Below are positions 14,759-22,762 of a stretch of DNA of 64,000 nt, piece by piece (position 1 is the stretch's first letter; the number at the start of each line of letters is the position of its first letter). Below the pieces are notes generated by a model. That model was not told the DNA's origin and made no database searches. It saw nothing but the letters and a program-made list of their open reading frames with translations. The DNA comes from Polymorphobacter megasporae (GTDB lineage: Bacteria; Pseudomonadota; Alphaproteobacteria; Sphingomonadales; Sphingomonadaceae): positions 248,001 through 312,000 of the forward strand of contig NZ_CP081849.1 in NCBI RefSeq assembly GCF_018982885.2, in the 5' to 3' direction. The translations under genes were made by a program, and so were the position numbers.

Positions 14759-15976
14759 ATGAAGATAGCGCTGCTCGACGCGGGGAAGACGCGATCTGTG
14801 CTGAAACGCCTGATCAAAGACTATGATGACATTCAGATCGCGGTGGCTTGGGGCTATAATGGGAAGCTCGCTGATCTCCTGATGGAGAACAGCAGAAAAT
14901 TCCGTTCTGTCACATTTGGACTCAACGGTTTTGCGACTTCGCCCGATCTGGTGGAACGCTTAATCGGCACCAAAAATGCCTTCATCGCCAAGGCGGACAA
15001 CGGCATCTTCCATCCCAAGCTCTATCTGTTTCTGGCCGGCGTTAAGGCGGAGGCAATTGTCGGAAGCGCCAATTTCACGAAAGGCGGGCTCGATCGCAAC
15101 CATGAGGCGTGCGTCCACATTAAGGGACCGGCCGAGGGCGACATTTTCAAGCAGATCCAGCGCGAGCTGTCCGGCTATGACGTGCTCAAGCAGCGCGTCA
15201 CTCAGACGCTGGCGGACAGTTACCGGCGGCAATACGACGCGGCACGAAAGCAGCGTGGCCAGCGCGACCCGATCCTTCCAGACGACAAGAATGGCGGGAA
15301 GGGCCTGACCTCTCCCCTGGCGATGATGAGCTGGCAAGAGTTCGCGGCGACGGCGAAGCTCGACCCGCATCATAACTTCAAGCGCCGGATGAAGCTGCTT
15401 CGAGAAATCCAGCGCCTTTTTGCGAGCGTGGAGCGGTTCTCGGATCTCACGGTGACAGAGTGGAAGGGGATCGCGGGCACCCTCGGTAAATCCGAGAGGA
15501 TCGCCGCGGGTCTCGACATCCATGACTGGGGGTGGTTCGGATCGATGGGCGGCAATGGCGATTTTGCGGGCCTGATCTCAAGGCAGGACCGCCAGCTCAG
15601 CGACGCGGTAGACTGCATCCCCCGCAAGGACCCAGTCACTCGCGAGGATTTCGAGGAATATTGCCGGCGTTTCCGCAAGGCATTTACGGATGCCGACGCC
15701 CATCATGTTGGAGAGTTTCCGACGGCGACGCGGCTGCTTACCATGAAGCGTCCCGACACGTTTGTTTGCGCGAACGGGAAGAATAAAGGCAACTTGGCCG
15801 AGGCGCTGAACTTTGCCCCGACGACGCTTTCGCTGGCGAATTATTGGGATCGGATCATCGTGCCGATCCAGTCGTCGCCTTGGTACAACGCACCTCATCC
15901 CAGCGGGGCCGATGGCGAGTTGTGGGACTATCGCGTCGCGATGCTCGACACCCTCTACTATGATGAAGACGCCTGA
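14759..15976 (+). CDS. PLD-like nuclease domain protein
   Basis: 405 residues. The N-terminal third is a phospholipase D-like domain with one HKD motif: HPKLYLF (H85, K87), then GSANFTKGG at 102-110. Single-HKD proteins work as dimers and include nucleases such as the NgoFVII/BfiI group. The C-terminal two thirds (from about residue 150) are helical and charged, with no family I can name (LIKDYDDIQIAVAWGYNGK starts the fold; HHNFKRRMKLLREIQRLFA lies in the middle). The gene follows the nucleotidyltransferase by 44 bases with GGGGGAAAG before the ATG. It converges with the ABC-3C operon. It is probably a second nuclease of the operon. Confidence 0.85.
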   Translation: MKIALLDAGKTRSVLKRLIKDYDDIQIAVAWGYNGKLADLLMENSRKFRSVTFGLNGFATSPDLVERLIGTKNAFIAKADNGIFHPKLYLFLAGVKAEAIVGSANFTKGGLDRNHEACVHIKGPAEGDIFKQIQRELSGYDVLKQRVTQTLADSYRRQYDAARKQRGQRDPILPDDKNGGKGLTSPLAMMSWQEFAATAKLDPHHNFKRRMKLLREIQRLFASVERFSDLTVTEWKGIAGTLGKSERIAAGLDIHDWGWFGSMGGNGDFAGLISRQDRQLSDAVDCIPRKDPVTREDFEEYCRRFRKAFTDADAHHVGEFPTATRLLTMKRPDTFVCANGKNKGNLAEALNFAPTTLSLANYWDRIIVPIQSSPWYNAPHPSGADGELWDYRVAMLDTLYYDEDA

Positions 15977-16115
15977 CCTGGTCTTCGATGAGAGCCGGCT
16001 GCGCTAGGATCACAAAAGCTGCCACTTGCTCGGACACCGTCGCTCAACGCGAAATCCCAAGGGTGTCATTCCTCGGTCGCCGATCCTCGTTGCGGGCTCG
16101 GGCGCAACGGTGCTT

Positions 16116-18143
16116 TCAGTTTGTTGACGGCGATTCCGTTGGCATCGGGAAGAAGCCATAACGACCGGAAGAGCTCTGTTTCGAGAACAGTTGGATCGAC
16201 AGCTCGGTTACTAGCGAGGGATCGGGGTCTTCGTTCTCGAAAACAATGACCTGTGAAAGATCGGCGCGGCCTGCGAGGTCGGCGTAGAAGGCCTGCTTCA
16301 CGGCGATCTTATCATCTGGGGCTAGATCGTCCTCGTGGTCGGCCTCACGGAAGGTAACGAGTGGCGAGTCGAGCACGACGAAACCGGCCGGGCTGCGGCC
16401 CAGGTTCCTGATCGCCTGCTGAAGTCCGATCGTGAAGGCCGCATGCGTGAGCGCGCGCAGGCCCTTGCCTTGGTCGCCGCGCCGCCGACCGCCGAGAACT
16501 AAGTCCTGTTTGGCCTCGTCGAAGAAGACCGGCTTTTCGTGAGGGAAGTGCCACGCATCGAGCAGCTCCTCCACCGCGACGCTGATGGCTTGGACGCTGG
16601 CGGCGGGAAGGCCCGGACGCTCGTCGTTCGTGCGGCCGGCGCTGCTGAGAGCGTCCTGAGCCTGCGATCGACGCACCGTCAGCGTGGCTATGCGGTCGAC
16701 CAGCCCGAGCGCTCGACGCACGTCGGCCCGCGTTGAATACAGTTCATCGACCTGACGGCGGGCGGCGGAAAGCGAGGGAGCCAGTGTTTCGCGCACGAGC
16801 GCGTCTGCGGCGTCGAACCGGAGCCGGGCTTCGCGGGCGCCGGCACCGAGCGCCTGACGTTCCCGGTCGAGGTCGGCGACCGCTTCGGCGAGTTCGTGCT
16901 GCAGCTGGCGGATCTTGGCAATCTCGACGTCGCACCCGGCTCGCAGGTCGTCGATGTCGGCGTCGTGCGGCACCCCCTCGTGCCGGTGGTCGCCGGCGGG
17001 GGCGCCGCAGAGCGGACAGCGGCCCTGGGGCAGCGAAACGAAGTATCCCCCTGCCTCTGAGATGGCCTCGAGCCGCTGTAGGTCCGAGGTATAGCTCAGG
17101 TCTAGAAGCACGAACCTTTCCTTCAGCCCCGCGATTTCTGCCGCGCGCGTCTGGATCTGCTCCGCGGTCCGCCAGGCGTCACGACGTTGCTGCTCCTGTG
17201 CCTCGAACGCAGTCCGCTCGCTGGACATCGCACGCTCGCTGGCGGCGATCGAGTTCTCGAGCCGGTTGAGCTGGCTATTCAGTTCCTCGGCCGATGCCTC
17301 GGTCAGCTCCTTCAGGTCTGCGTCGTAGTCGGCGATCATCTCATCGATCACGACGAGCTGACCCTCGATCTCCGCCCGCGCGATCGCCCGCTTTTTGACG
17401 GCGACCAGCGCGCTGTCATCGACGCCGGTGAGCAGCAGCTTGAATAGGCTGAGCTGCGCCGTTCGCTGGGTGGAATCGCCCGACACGATCGGCGAGTCCT
17501 TCTTGATGATCGCCTCCTCGTCCACGATCAGAAGCGACGCGAGGTTTCGGAAACTCAGGTTCTGGAGCTCATTGTTGACGTTCTTTCGCAGCCTCTTCTG
17601 GTCGAGGCCCACCAGACGCAGCAGGAACGTGCTGATATTATCGGGATCGGTGGCGCTGTGGCGGCCGCCGAGCGTCACGGCCGCCGCATTGCCGTCGCCG
17701 CTATCGGGCCCGCCTTCTCTCGCCTTGTCGGTGCCGCCGTCCTCCTGGCCGTTGCCACCATCAACGTCGCCATCTTGGATACGGTCACCGCCGTAATTCT
17801 CCGCGCGATCATCGCGGTCCCCGACATCGTCGCCGTCGTTTACGGGATCACCGTCGCCCAGCTCGCGCATCCTGAAGTCACCGCCCGCCAGCGCGCGCGT
17901 CAACTCGAACCGGCCGCCGGACCGGGCCTCGATAGTCAGGTGCGCGCGGTCGTATCCGACGCTCTCGGGGATCTGGCGAGGGGGCGTCTGCCCGCCGAGC
18001 ATGAAGTCGATGGCCTCGACGAGATAGGACTTCCCGGTATCCGAGGGCCCCGACACGACGTTCAGCCCCGGCTCGAAGGTCATCAACGCGTCGGCCTTGC
18101 CCGGACCGGTCACCCGCAGGCCGCGCAACTCGAACCCGCTCAC
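16116..18143 (-). CDS. SMC/Rad50-like ATPase of an ABC-3C system
   Basis: 675 residues. Walker A GPSDTGKS is at 32-39 and a zinc-hook-like CPLCGAP near 376 between two coiled-coil arms. A signature-like stretch GDQGKGLRALTHAAF lies near 556-570 and Walker B GFVVLDSPLV near 587-596. This is the layout of the ATPase in ABC three-component systems, relatives of Rad50 that act in conflict with invading DNA. The GTG start overlaps the previous stop as GTGA with GGAG eight bases upstream. A striking insert at about 96-152 is almost only D, G, N, E and Q with DGD repeats. Full length otherwise. The product is cytoplasmic. Confidence 0.85.
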   Translation of the reverse strand: MSGFELRGLRVTGPGKADALMTFEPGLNVVSGPSDTGKSYLVEAIDFMLGGQTPPRQIPESVGYDRAHLTIEARSGGRFELTRALAGGDFRMRELGDGDPVNDGDDVGDRDDRAENYGGDRIQDGDVDGGNGQEDGGTDKAREGGPDSGDGNAAAVTLGGRHSATDPDNISTFLLRLVGLDQKRLRKNVNNELQNLSFRNLASLLIVDEEAIIKKDSPIVSGDSTQRTAQLSLFKLLLTGVDDSALVAVKKRAIARAEIEGQLVVIDEMIADYDADLKELTEASAEELNSQLNRLENSIAASERAMSSERTAFEAQEQQRRDAWRTAEQIQTRAAEIAGLKERFVLLDLSYTSDLQRLEAISEAGGYFVSLPQGRCPLCGAPAGDHRHEGVPHDADIDDLRAGCDVEIAKIRQLQHELAEAVADLDRERQALGAGAREARLRFDAADALVRETLAPSLSAARRQVDELYSTRADVRRALGLVDRIATLTVRRSQAQDALSSAGRTNDERPGLPAASVQAISVAVEELLDAWHFPHEKPVFFDEAKQDLVLGGRRRGDQGKGLRALTHAAFTIGLQQAIRNLGRSPAGFVVLDSPLVTFREADHEDDLAPDDKIAVKQAFYADLAGRADLSQVIVFENEDPDPSLVTELSIQLFSKQSSSGRYGFFPMPTESPSTN

Positions 18144-18640
18144 AGGACGAGCTCCGGCGGCAGCTGGACGGCCTGGAACTCGCGCGTCCAACGCTCGAAG
18201 CGGGCGTCGAAGAAGCTCTTGAGCTCGTCGTCGTCGAGCGCCCCGAACTTCCCCATCGCCCATGAGGCGCGCTCGCGCAGCGCGCAGCTGTAGGCGGAGC
18301 CCAGGCATTCGAGGAACGGGCCGGCTGCTTCCGCTGCCAGATACGATATGCCGCTGCCGCTGGCGCTGCGCTCGATGAGGTCCCGGCTGATGAATAGGAG
18401 CAGGCCGCGCTCGATCAGCCCGCGCCGCACCAGGAGCTCGCCATTGCGGAGGGGCGTGCTTGGGTGGAGACTAGCGGGTCCATCGGCGTCGCTCGAGTGG
18501 ACGACGAGGTAGTCGAAGTAGAGCAGCCGCTGCAGGTCGAACCGATCGGGACAGGCCTCAGCGAGTATCGCGAGCGACCGCAGGCCCGTCTCAAGCGCGC
18601 TGTTGAAGGGCGAGGGGTGGGGTGCCGCTTCAGGCATCAC
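18140..18640 (-). CDS. ABC-3C middle component
   Basis: 166 residues. The sequence FDLQRLLYFDYLVVHSSDAD and LLVRRGLIERGLLLFISRDL matches the small winged-helix-like middle component that links effector and ATPase in ABC-3C systems. The gene sits exactly between the two, overlapping the upstream nuclease gene by eleven bases (GTG at 18640 or ATG at 18637) and the ATPase gene by four. Its function is adaptor or DNA-sensing; no catalytic motif is visible. The family is small and divergent, so the call rests on gene order plus the legible motifs. Confidence 0.8.
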   Translation of the reverse strand: MMPEAAPHPSPFNSALETGLRSLAILAEACPDRFDLQRLLYFDYLVVHSSDADGPASLHPSTPLRNGELLVRRGLIERGLLLFISRDLIERSASGSGISYLAAEAAGPFLECLGSAYSCALRERASWAMGKFGALDDDELKSFFDARFERWTREFQAVQLPPELVL

Positions 18641-19712
18641 CTTGCACCCACGTCAGCCGGTCCTCGTTGGCGAGCTGATGCACGACGCCCTTCCGGTCGT
18701 TGGGATCCACGCGGCCGAGCAGGGCCGAACTTGTCAGATTGAGGTTAGTGGCGTGTGCCGTCGTCGCGTTCACACGTGTCAGCCCGCACGGGTGGTCAGC
18801 TTCGGCCGTATCGATCACGCCATGAAGGATCTGGCCCTGCAGGTTCTCGAAGGCACCATCGGGTAGCGTGTCGCGCGAGAAGCTGCGCAGCGCCTCGGCG
18901 CAGTAGAAACTCTCACGTGCCCGCTGCAGATGGCGCTTGTGCAAGTCGGTGAGCGACGCGGGCGACGCATAGGCTGCGCCCTGATTATCGCCATAGGCAT
19001 CGAGCAGCTGCGCGACGTAGCGGGTCTCGCCGGCCGCGATAGTCGTAGGTGGCACAGGCGACGCGGGCCGCGCCGGCAGACCGAGACCGAAGCGGACGGC
19101 GAAATATGGCGTCTTGCGATGCTGCTCGATCAGCCGAGGTGTCGGCAGGTGGCCGATGCGCGCAAAGTCAAAAGCCTTCACGTGGTCCAGCAGCTCGCCT
19201 TCCAGTGGCACTCTCTTCGTCGCGGTGATCTGCGCGACGCACTTCGCTGCCCAGTTCGCGATCAGCCCCTCGCGCAGGTTCTCGGGCTTTTTGATCATAT
19301 TCAGGAGCTTGGTGCCGACGCCGCGCGGTGCGACGAACCTGTATGCGCGGGGCACGCTGTAGTTGCCGATGAAGGTGTAGTAGCACAGCTTCCCGAGCTC
19401 GATCCATATGTCGCCAGGGGCAAGCGGGTGGTCGTAGTGCTTGCACTGGTAGTTGTCCCAGTCGCTGTTGGGGCCGGACGGATCGACGGTGGCGATGACG
19501 TCGCATCCCTTATCGCCTGCACCGCCCGCCCGTTCCACTAGTCCGTAGCCGGGCAGGCTCGACGCCCATTCGTCGACGACGGCTTCCCACTGGTCGGCGG
19601 AGAACAGCTTGATCCGCTCGATCGGTGGGATCAACGGACCGGAACGGATTTCGAGCGGGTCGGCGCCTCCGATCTCGGTGGAGACTGTTATGACGTGACC
19701 GGTCGGCTTCAT
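18630..19712 (-). CDS. ABC-3C effector with Mrr-like nuclease domain
   Basis: 360 residues. A PD-(D/E)XK nuclease domain lies in the first 130 residues: a helix with E44/E48, then DKGCDVIATV with D71, and YQCKHY with Q89 and K91, the QxK variant common in Mrr-like restriction enzymes. The C-terminal half (LTDLHKRHLQRARESFYCAE onward) fits the ABC-3C C-terminal domain, which docks the effector on the ATPase complex. It is first in the operon nuclease, middle component, ATPase. The expected outcome is DNA cleavage once the ATPase senses invading or abnormal DNA; that is inferred from the class. The start lacks a clean ribosome site. Confidence 0.85.
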   Translation of the reverse strand: MKPTGHVITVSTEIGGADPLEIRSGPLIPPIERIKLFSADQWEAVVDEWASSLPGYGLVERAGGAGDKGCDVIATVDPSGPNSDWDNYQCKHYDHPLAPGDIWIELGKLCYYTFIGNYSVPRAYRFVAPRGVGTKLLNMIKKPENLREGLIANWAAKCVAQITATKRVPLEGELLDHVKAFDFARIGHLPTPRLIEQHRKTPYFAVRFGLGLPARPASPVPPTTIAAGETRYVAQLLDAYGDNQGAAYASPASLTDLHKRHLQRARESFYCAEALRSFSRDTLPDGAFENLQGQILHGVIDTAEADHPCGLTRVNATTAHATNLNLTSSALLGRVDPNDRKGVVHQLANEDRLTWVQGDA

Positions 19713-19876
19713 CCCCTGACTTCATCCCCCGCGACGGTCGGGTTCGCACGCCACGCTGGCGTCGGCCCGATCTTCCTGAAAACTCGCGCTATTGCCGATA
19801 GAGCATTGGCATGCGGAATAGAAGCGCGGTGGCGTTGCCCGACCGCCGGGTAAGTTAATGCAATGGGTCAGATCAA

Positions 19877-19933
19877 CGAATGTCCGCTTGCCGAGATTGG
19901 CCAGTCATAAGCTGCCTGTCCGCAACCGGCCCC
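19877..19933 (+). repeat. dispersed 55-58 bp palindromic repeat, copy A
   Basis: Begins CGAATG and ends CGCAACCGGCCCC. It shares length (57 bases) and the AAGCTGCC...CCGGCCCC end with the other copies listed, though its left half is diverged. It lies between the ABC-3C operon promoter and the end of the TonB receptor gene. Confidence 0.55.
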
Positions 19934-19958
19934 AACTCAGTAAAATATTCTACCAGCT

Positions 19959-22022
19959 TCAGAAGTGCACCGTCGCAGATAGACGAAGCTGGCGCGGTTC
20001 GATCGGCTTGAGATGCCGGTCGTTGATTCCTTCGATCGGCTCGCCGGCCAGGCGCGACGCGTAGTAATATTCGATTTCGTAATCGTGTGCATCGAGCGCG
20101 TTGATGAGGTCGACAGCAAGCTCGACCCGCCCAAAATCATAGCCGACCCTTGCATTTACCACCGTCAGCGGGCGGGCGCGGACACTGTTGTCCTCAATGA
20201 TCGGATAGGGGCCGAAGTGGCGAAGCCGGATCGCTGCTGACGCGTGCTGATACTTGGCGACGACACCCGCCGAAATGACGTTTTCGAGCGCGTTGACGAT
20301 GTGATCTGCTCCCGGCGGCAGGTCAGTTTCACGCGCATACGACCGTGTATATTGACCATCGACGGTCAGCCAATCGACCGGCTTGTAGAAAGCGCTTAAC
20401 TCGTAGCCCCGACGCTTCGACGGTCCCACCGGCGACGTTTCACCACCATCGCCCTGGTATTGCAGCTCGGATTTCAGGTTAAGCCACCAGTACGTCGCGG
20501 TCAGCGTCATTCCGCTAAAGGGCCGCGTCCGTGCGCCAATTTCGTACCCGCGCGCCTTTACCAAGGGGGTGACCGGAGTTTGCGGACTGCCATCCTTCGG
20601 ACTGACCGTGATCGTTGTGCCGCGTCCGTCGTTTGAATGAAAACCCTCGCCGTAGTTGGCATACACCTCAATCTGCTTGACCGGGGTCCACGCAATTGCC
20701 GCCTTGGGACTGACTATGCCGGCGGTGGCGTGACCCGAATTGGCGGAGATGCTCGACCGAACCTGGAAAGCATATTCATCGCCACGCAACCCAAGAATTA
20801 CACGAACATTGGGTAATGGGTGGATCGTCGCCTCGGCGAACGCCCCGACCGACTCCTCGTCAACCCGGTCCTGCCGAACTGTCGAGGTGATCTGACCAAA
20901 TTCCGTATGGTACAATCCGACCGGCGCTATCAGGTCATTTCGGGTGTCGGCCCCGATCGTCAGCTCGATAGGCATACCGAGGTCAAAAGCGAACCGCTTG
21001 TCGACCTTGCCGCCGAGCACAAAACGGCTATCGCGCTGCTCAAACTCGTCGCCGTGGACCGGATCGTCGAGGAAATAGGTAAAGTTCGAGATCAGCTTGA
21101 ACTTATAGTAATGAACGTAGGCGAGGGCACTGATCGGTGTCGTTCCATCCTGGATCCAGTTGACGCTTGCGCCAATCCGCGTGGTCTTACCGCCGAGGTA
21201 CGGGTCGAGGTAGCCGAGCCGCCCAATCAGACCGGAGTCGATTGCACGCGCAGGAACCTGTTCGGCTGAGCGAAAGTCGACGTGATAGGCGTCGAGGCTG
21301 GCGCGCAGTGTCCCACCGCCAACCGGCCCGGTCCACTTGGTTAGGATGTTGAATGCCTTGAGATTGCCGGGAATCTCATACGGACCGTTGTCGTAACGAA
21401 ACTCCCCACCCAGGAAGAGATCGCCGACGCCGAGTTTGCGCGAACCACCGGCAAGCAAGCGTAGATAGTCGCCGTCGATGCTGCCAGTGCCGGTGACGAA
21501 CGGCGTCGCGGTATCGATCGTCTTGAATTTGGCAGAGCCGGCGGTGAGAAAGTCGCCGACGTCGGCGCGGTACGGTCCCTTCGCGTAATCGATCGAATCG
21601 ACGAATTCGGGAATGATGAAATTGATATCGGTGAAGCCCTGCCCGTGGGCATGGGTCCGCATGTTGACCGGCACACCATCGATGAACTGGGCAAAATCGG
21701 TGCCGTGATCGAGATTGAAGCCGCGCAGGAAATACTGGTTGGCCTTGCCGCCGCCCGAATGCTGTGTCGCGATGAAGCCGGGAATGACCTCGAGTAGTTC
21801 CCCAATGCGCTGGATCGGCCGGTTCTCAAGATCGATCTTGCCGATCGTCCCTTCCGAAGATGAGTCAGCAATGCCGATTAGGTTTGCTGCGCGCCCGGTG
21901 ACAATGATTTCCGGGCTCGGCATCGCGGCGGCATCGACCGGCGCGGCAGCGTCGGCAACCTCGGCACGGGTGGCGGTGGCAATCAGTGTAGTCCCGAGCA
22001 GCATCGCGCGAAGCCAGACCAT
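19959..22022 (-). CDS. TonB-dependent outer-membrane receptor (candidate nickel receptor)
   Basis: 687 residues from the ATG at 22022, which has AGGG five bases upstream. A signal peptide (MVWLRAMLLGTTLIATATRA) is followed by a TonB-box-like EIIVTG segment and a plug domain (LLEVIPGFIATQHSGGG, RGFNLDHGTDFAQFIDGVPV). A 22-strand-type barrel follows, ending in ATVHF with a terminal phenylalanine. It imports a metal complex across the outer membrane using TonB energy. Its promoter faces a nikR gene with a GTATC...GATAC inverted repeat between them, so nickel-dependent repression and nickel uptake are likely, though the substrate is inferred. The histidine pair in MRTHAHGQG of the plug could bind metal. 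Confidence 0.88.
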   Translation of the reverse strand: MVWLRAMLLGTTLIATATRAEVADAAAPVDAAAMPSPEIIVTGRAANLIGIADSSSEGTIGKIDLENRPIQRIGELLEVIPGFIATQHSGGGKANQYFLRGFNLDHGTDFAQFIDGVPVNMRTHAHGQGFTDINFIIPEFVDSIDYAKGPYRADVGDFLTAGSAKFKTIDTATPFVTGTGSIDGDYLRLLAGGSRKLGVGDLFLGGEFRYDNGPYEIPGNLKAFNILTKWTGPVGGGTLRASLDAYHVDFRSAEQVPARAIDSGLIGRLGYLDPYLGGKTTRIGASVNWIQDGTTPISALAYVHYYKFKLISNFTYFLDDPVHGDEFEQRDSRFVLGGKVDKRFAFDLGMPIELTIGADTRNDLIAPVGLYHTEFGQITSTVRQDRVDEESVGAFAEATIHPLPNVRVILGLRGDEYAFQVRSSISANSGHATAGIVSPKAAIAWTPVKQIEVYANYGEGFHSNDGRGTTITVSPKDGSPQTPVTPLVKARGYEIGARTRPFSGMTLTATYWWLNLKSELQYQGDGGETSPVGPSKRRGYELSAFYKPVDWLTVDGQYTRSYARETDLPPGADHIVNALENVISAGVVAKYQHASAAIRLRHFGPYPIIEDNSVRARPLTVVNARVGYDFGRVELAVDLINALDAHDYEIEYYYASRLAGEPIEGINDRHLKPIEPRQLRLSATVHF

Positions 22023-22128
22023 CGTCACCCTTTTGTTAGGAAGCAGACGAGTGATCTGCTTACGGCTAATACGATGCTCCCTCCGCAGAGGTTGCATTCG
22101 TTGCGCGCGACGACGGAAGATAATTCCC

Positions 22129-22151
22129 GTATCCTTGCCACTGAAAGATAC
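22129..22151. promoter_or_regulatory. candidate NikR operator
   Basis: GTATCCTT and AAAGATAC arms (seven of eight bases paired) around a seven-base centre. It lies 17 bases before nikR and 107 bases before the divergent TonB receptor. NikR operators in other proteobacteria are GTATGA/TCATAC-type inverted repeats; the resemblance and position support this call, but binding is not shown. Confidence 0.5.
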
Positions 22152-22167
22152 AGCTAATGGATGACCG

Positions 22168-22635
22168 ATGCAGCGCGTGACCGTTTCGCTCGACGAGGAC
22201 GAGACCGCGGCGTTCGACGCGATCGTCGTCGAACAGGGCTATGCCAGTCGATCCGAGGCGATCCGGGATCTCGTTCGGCGCGCGGTCGATGCAAGGCGGC
22301 TGACCTCTACGATCGACGGTGCATGCGTTGCCAACCTGAGCTACGTCTATGACCATCACCTGCCGACGCTTGTCCGCCGCCTGACAGAACTCCAACATGC
22401 GAACCACGACCTCGTCGTTGCGACAACGCATGTTCACCTCGACCACGATAATTGCCTGGAATCGACGATGCTCAAGGGACCGGTAGCCGCGGTGCGCGCG
22501 CTGGCTGACGGCATCGAGGCAACGGGCGGCGTCCGCTATACGACGCTCAACTTGATCAGCGCGCCGGGCAGCACCAGCAGTGGGCATAAACATAGCCCCG
22601 GCCACACGCAGCCCTTACTGCCAAACGATCGATAA
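22168..22635 (+). CDS. nikR: nickel-responsive regulator NikR
   Basis: 155 residues. An N-terminal ribbon-helix-helix (MQRVTVSLDEDETAAFDAIV) is followed by an ACT-like nickel-binding domain. The high-affinity nickel ligands are conserved: H77, H88, H90 and C96, one position after the E. coli numbering H76, H87, H89 and C95. The C-terminal tail is about 20 residues longer than usual and histidine-bearing (SSGHKHSPGH), which could bind extra metal. NikR represses nickel import genes when nickel is plentiful. It diverges from a TonB receptor and is followed in the same direction by another TonB receptor gene 127 bases on. Confidence 0.9.
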   Translation: MQRVTVSLDEDETAAFDAIVVEQGYASRSEAIRDLVRRAVDARRLTSTIDGACVANLSYVYDHHLPTLVRRLTELQHANHDLVVATTHVHLDHDNCLESTMLKGPVAAVRALADGIEATGGVRYTTLNLISAPGSTSSGHKHSPGHTQPLLPNDR

Positions 22636-22762
22636 TGTAGCCCGGGGGCAAGGTCGATGCCCGGCGTCGCTAAAACACGGTGAAATTAGCTTCAAAAATC
22701 GCTTGGCAGCATCAACTCCAACCGGTAGCAATGCGACGGTATATCATTGCACTGGAGCTGAG

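Noticed and set aside
14759-15976. Cardiolipin synthase or phospholipase
   Set aside because: Only one HKD motif, no membrane segment or signal peptide, and the operon partners act on nucleic acid or nucleotides.
16733-17269. 178-codon forward frame opposite the SMC-like ATPase
   Set aside because: Arginine-rich antisense reading of a coiled-coil gene.
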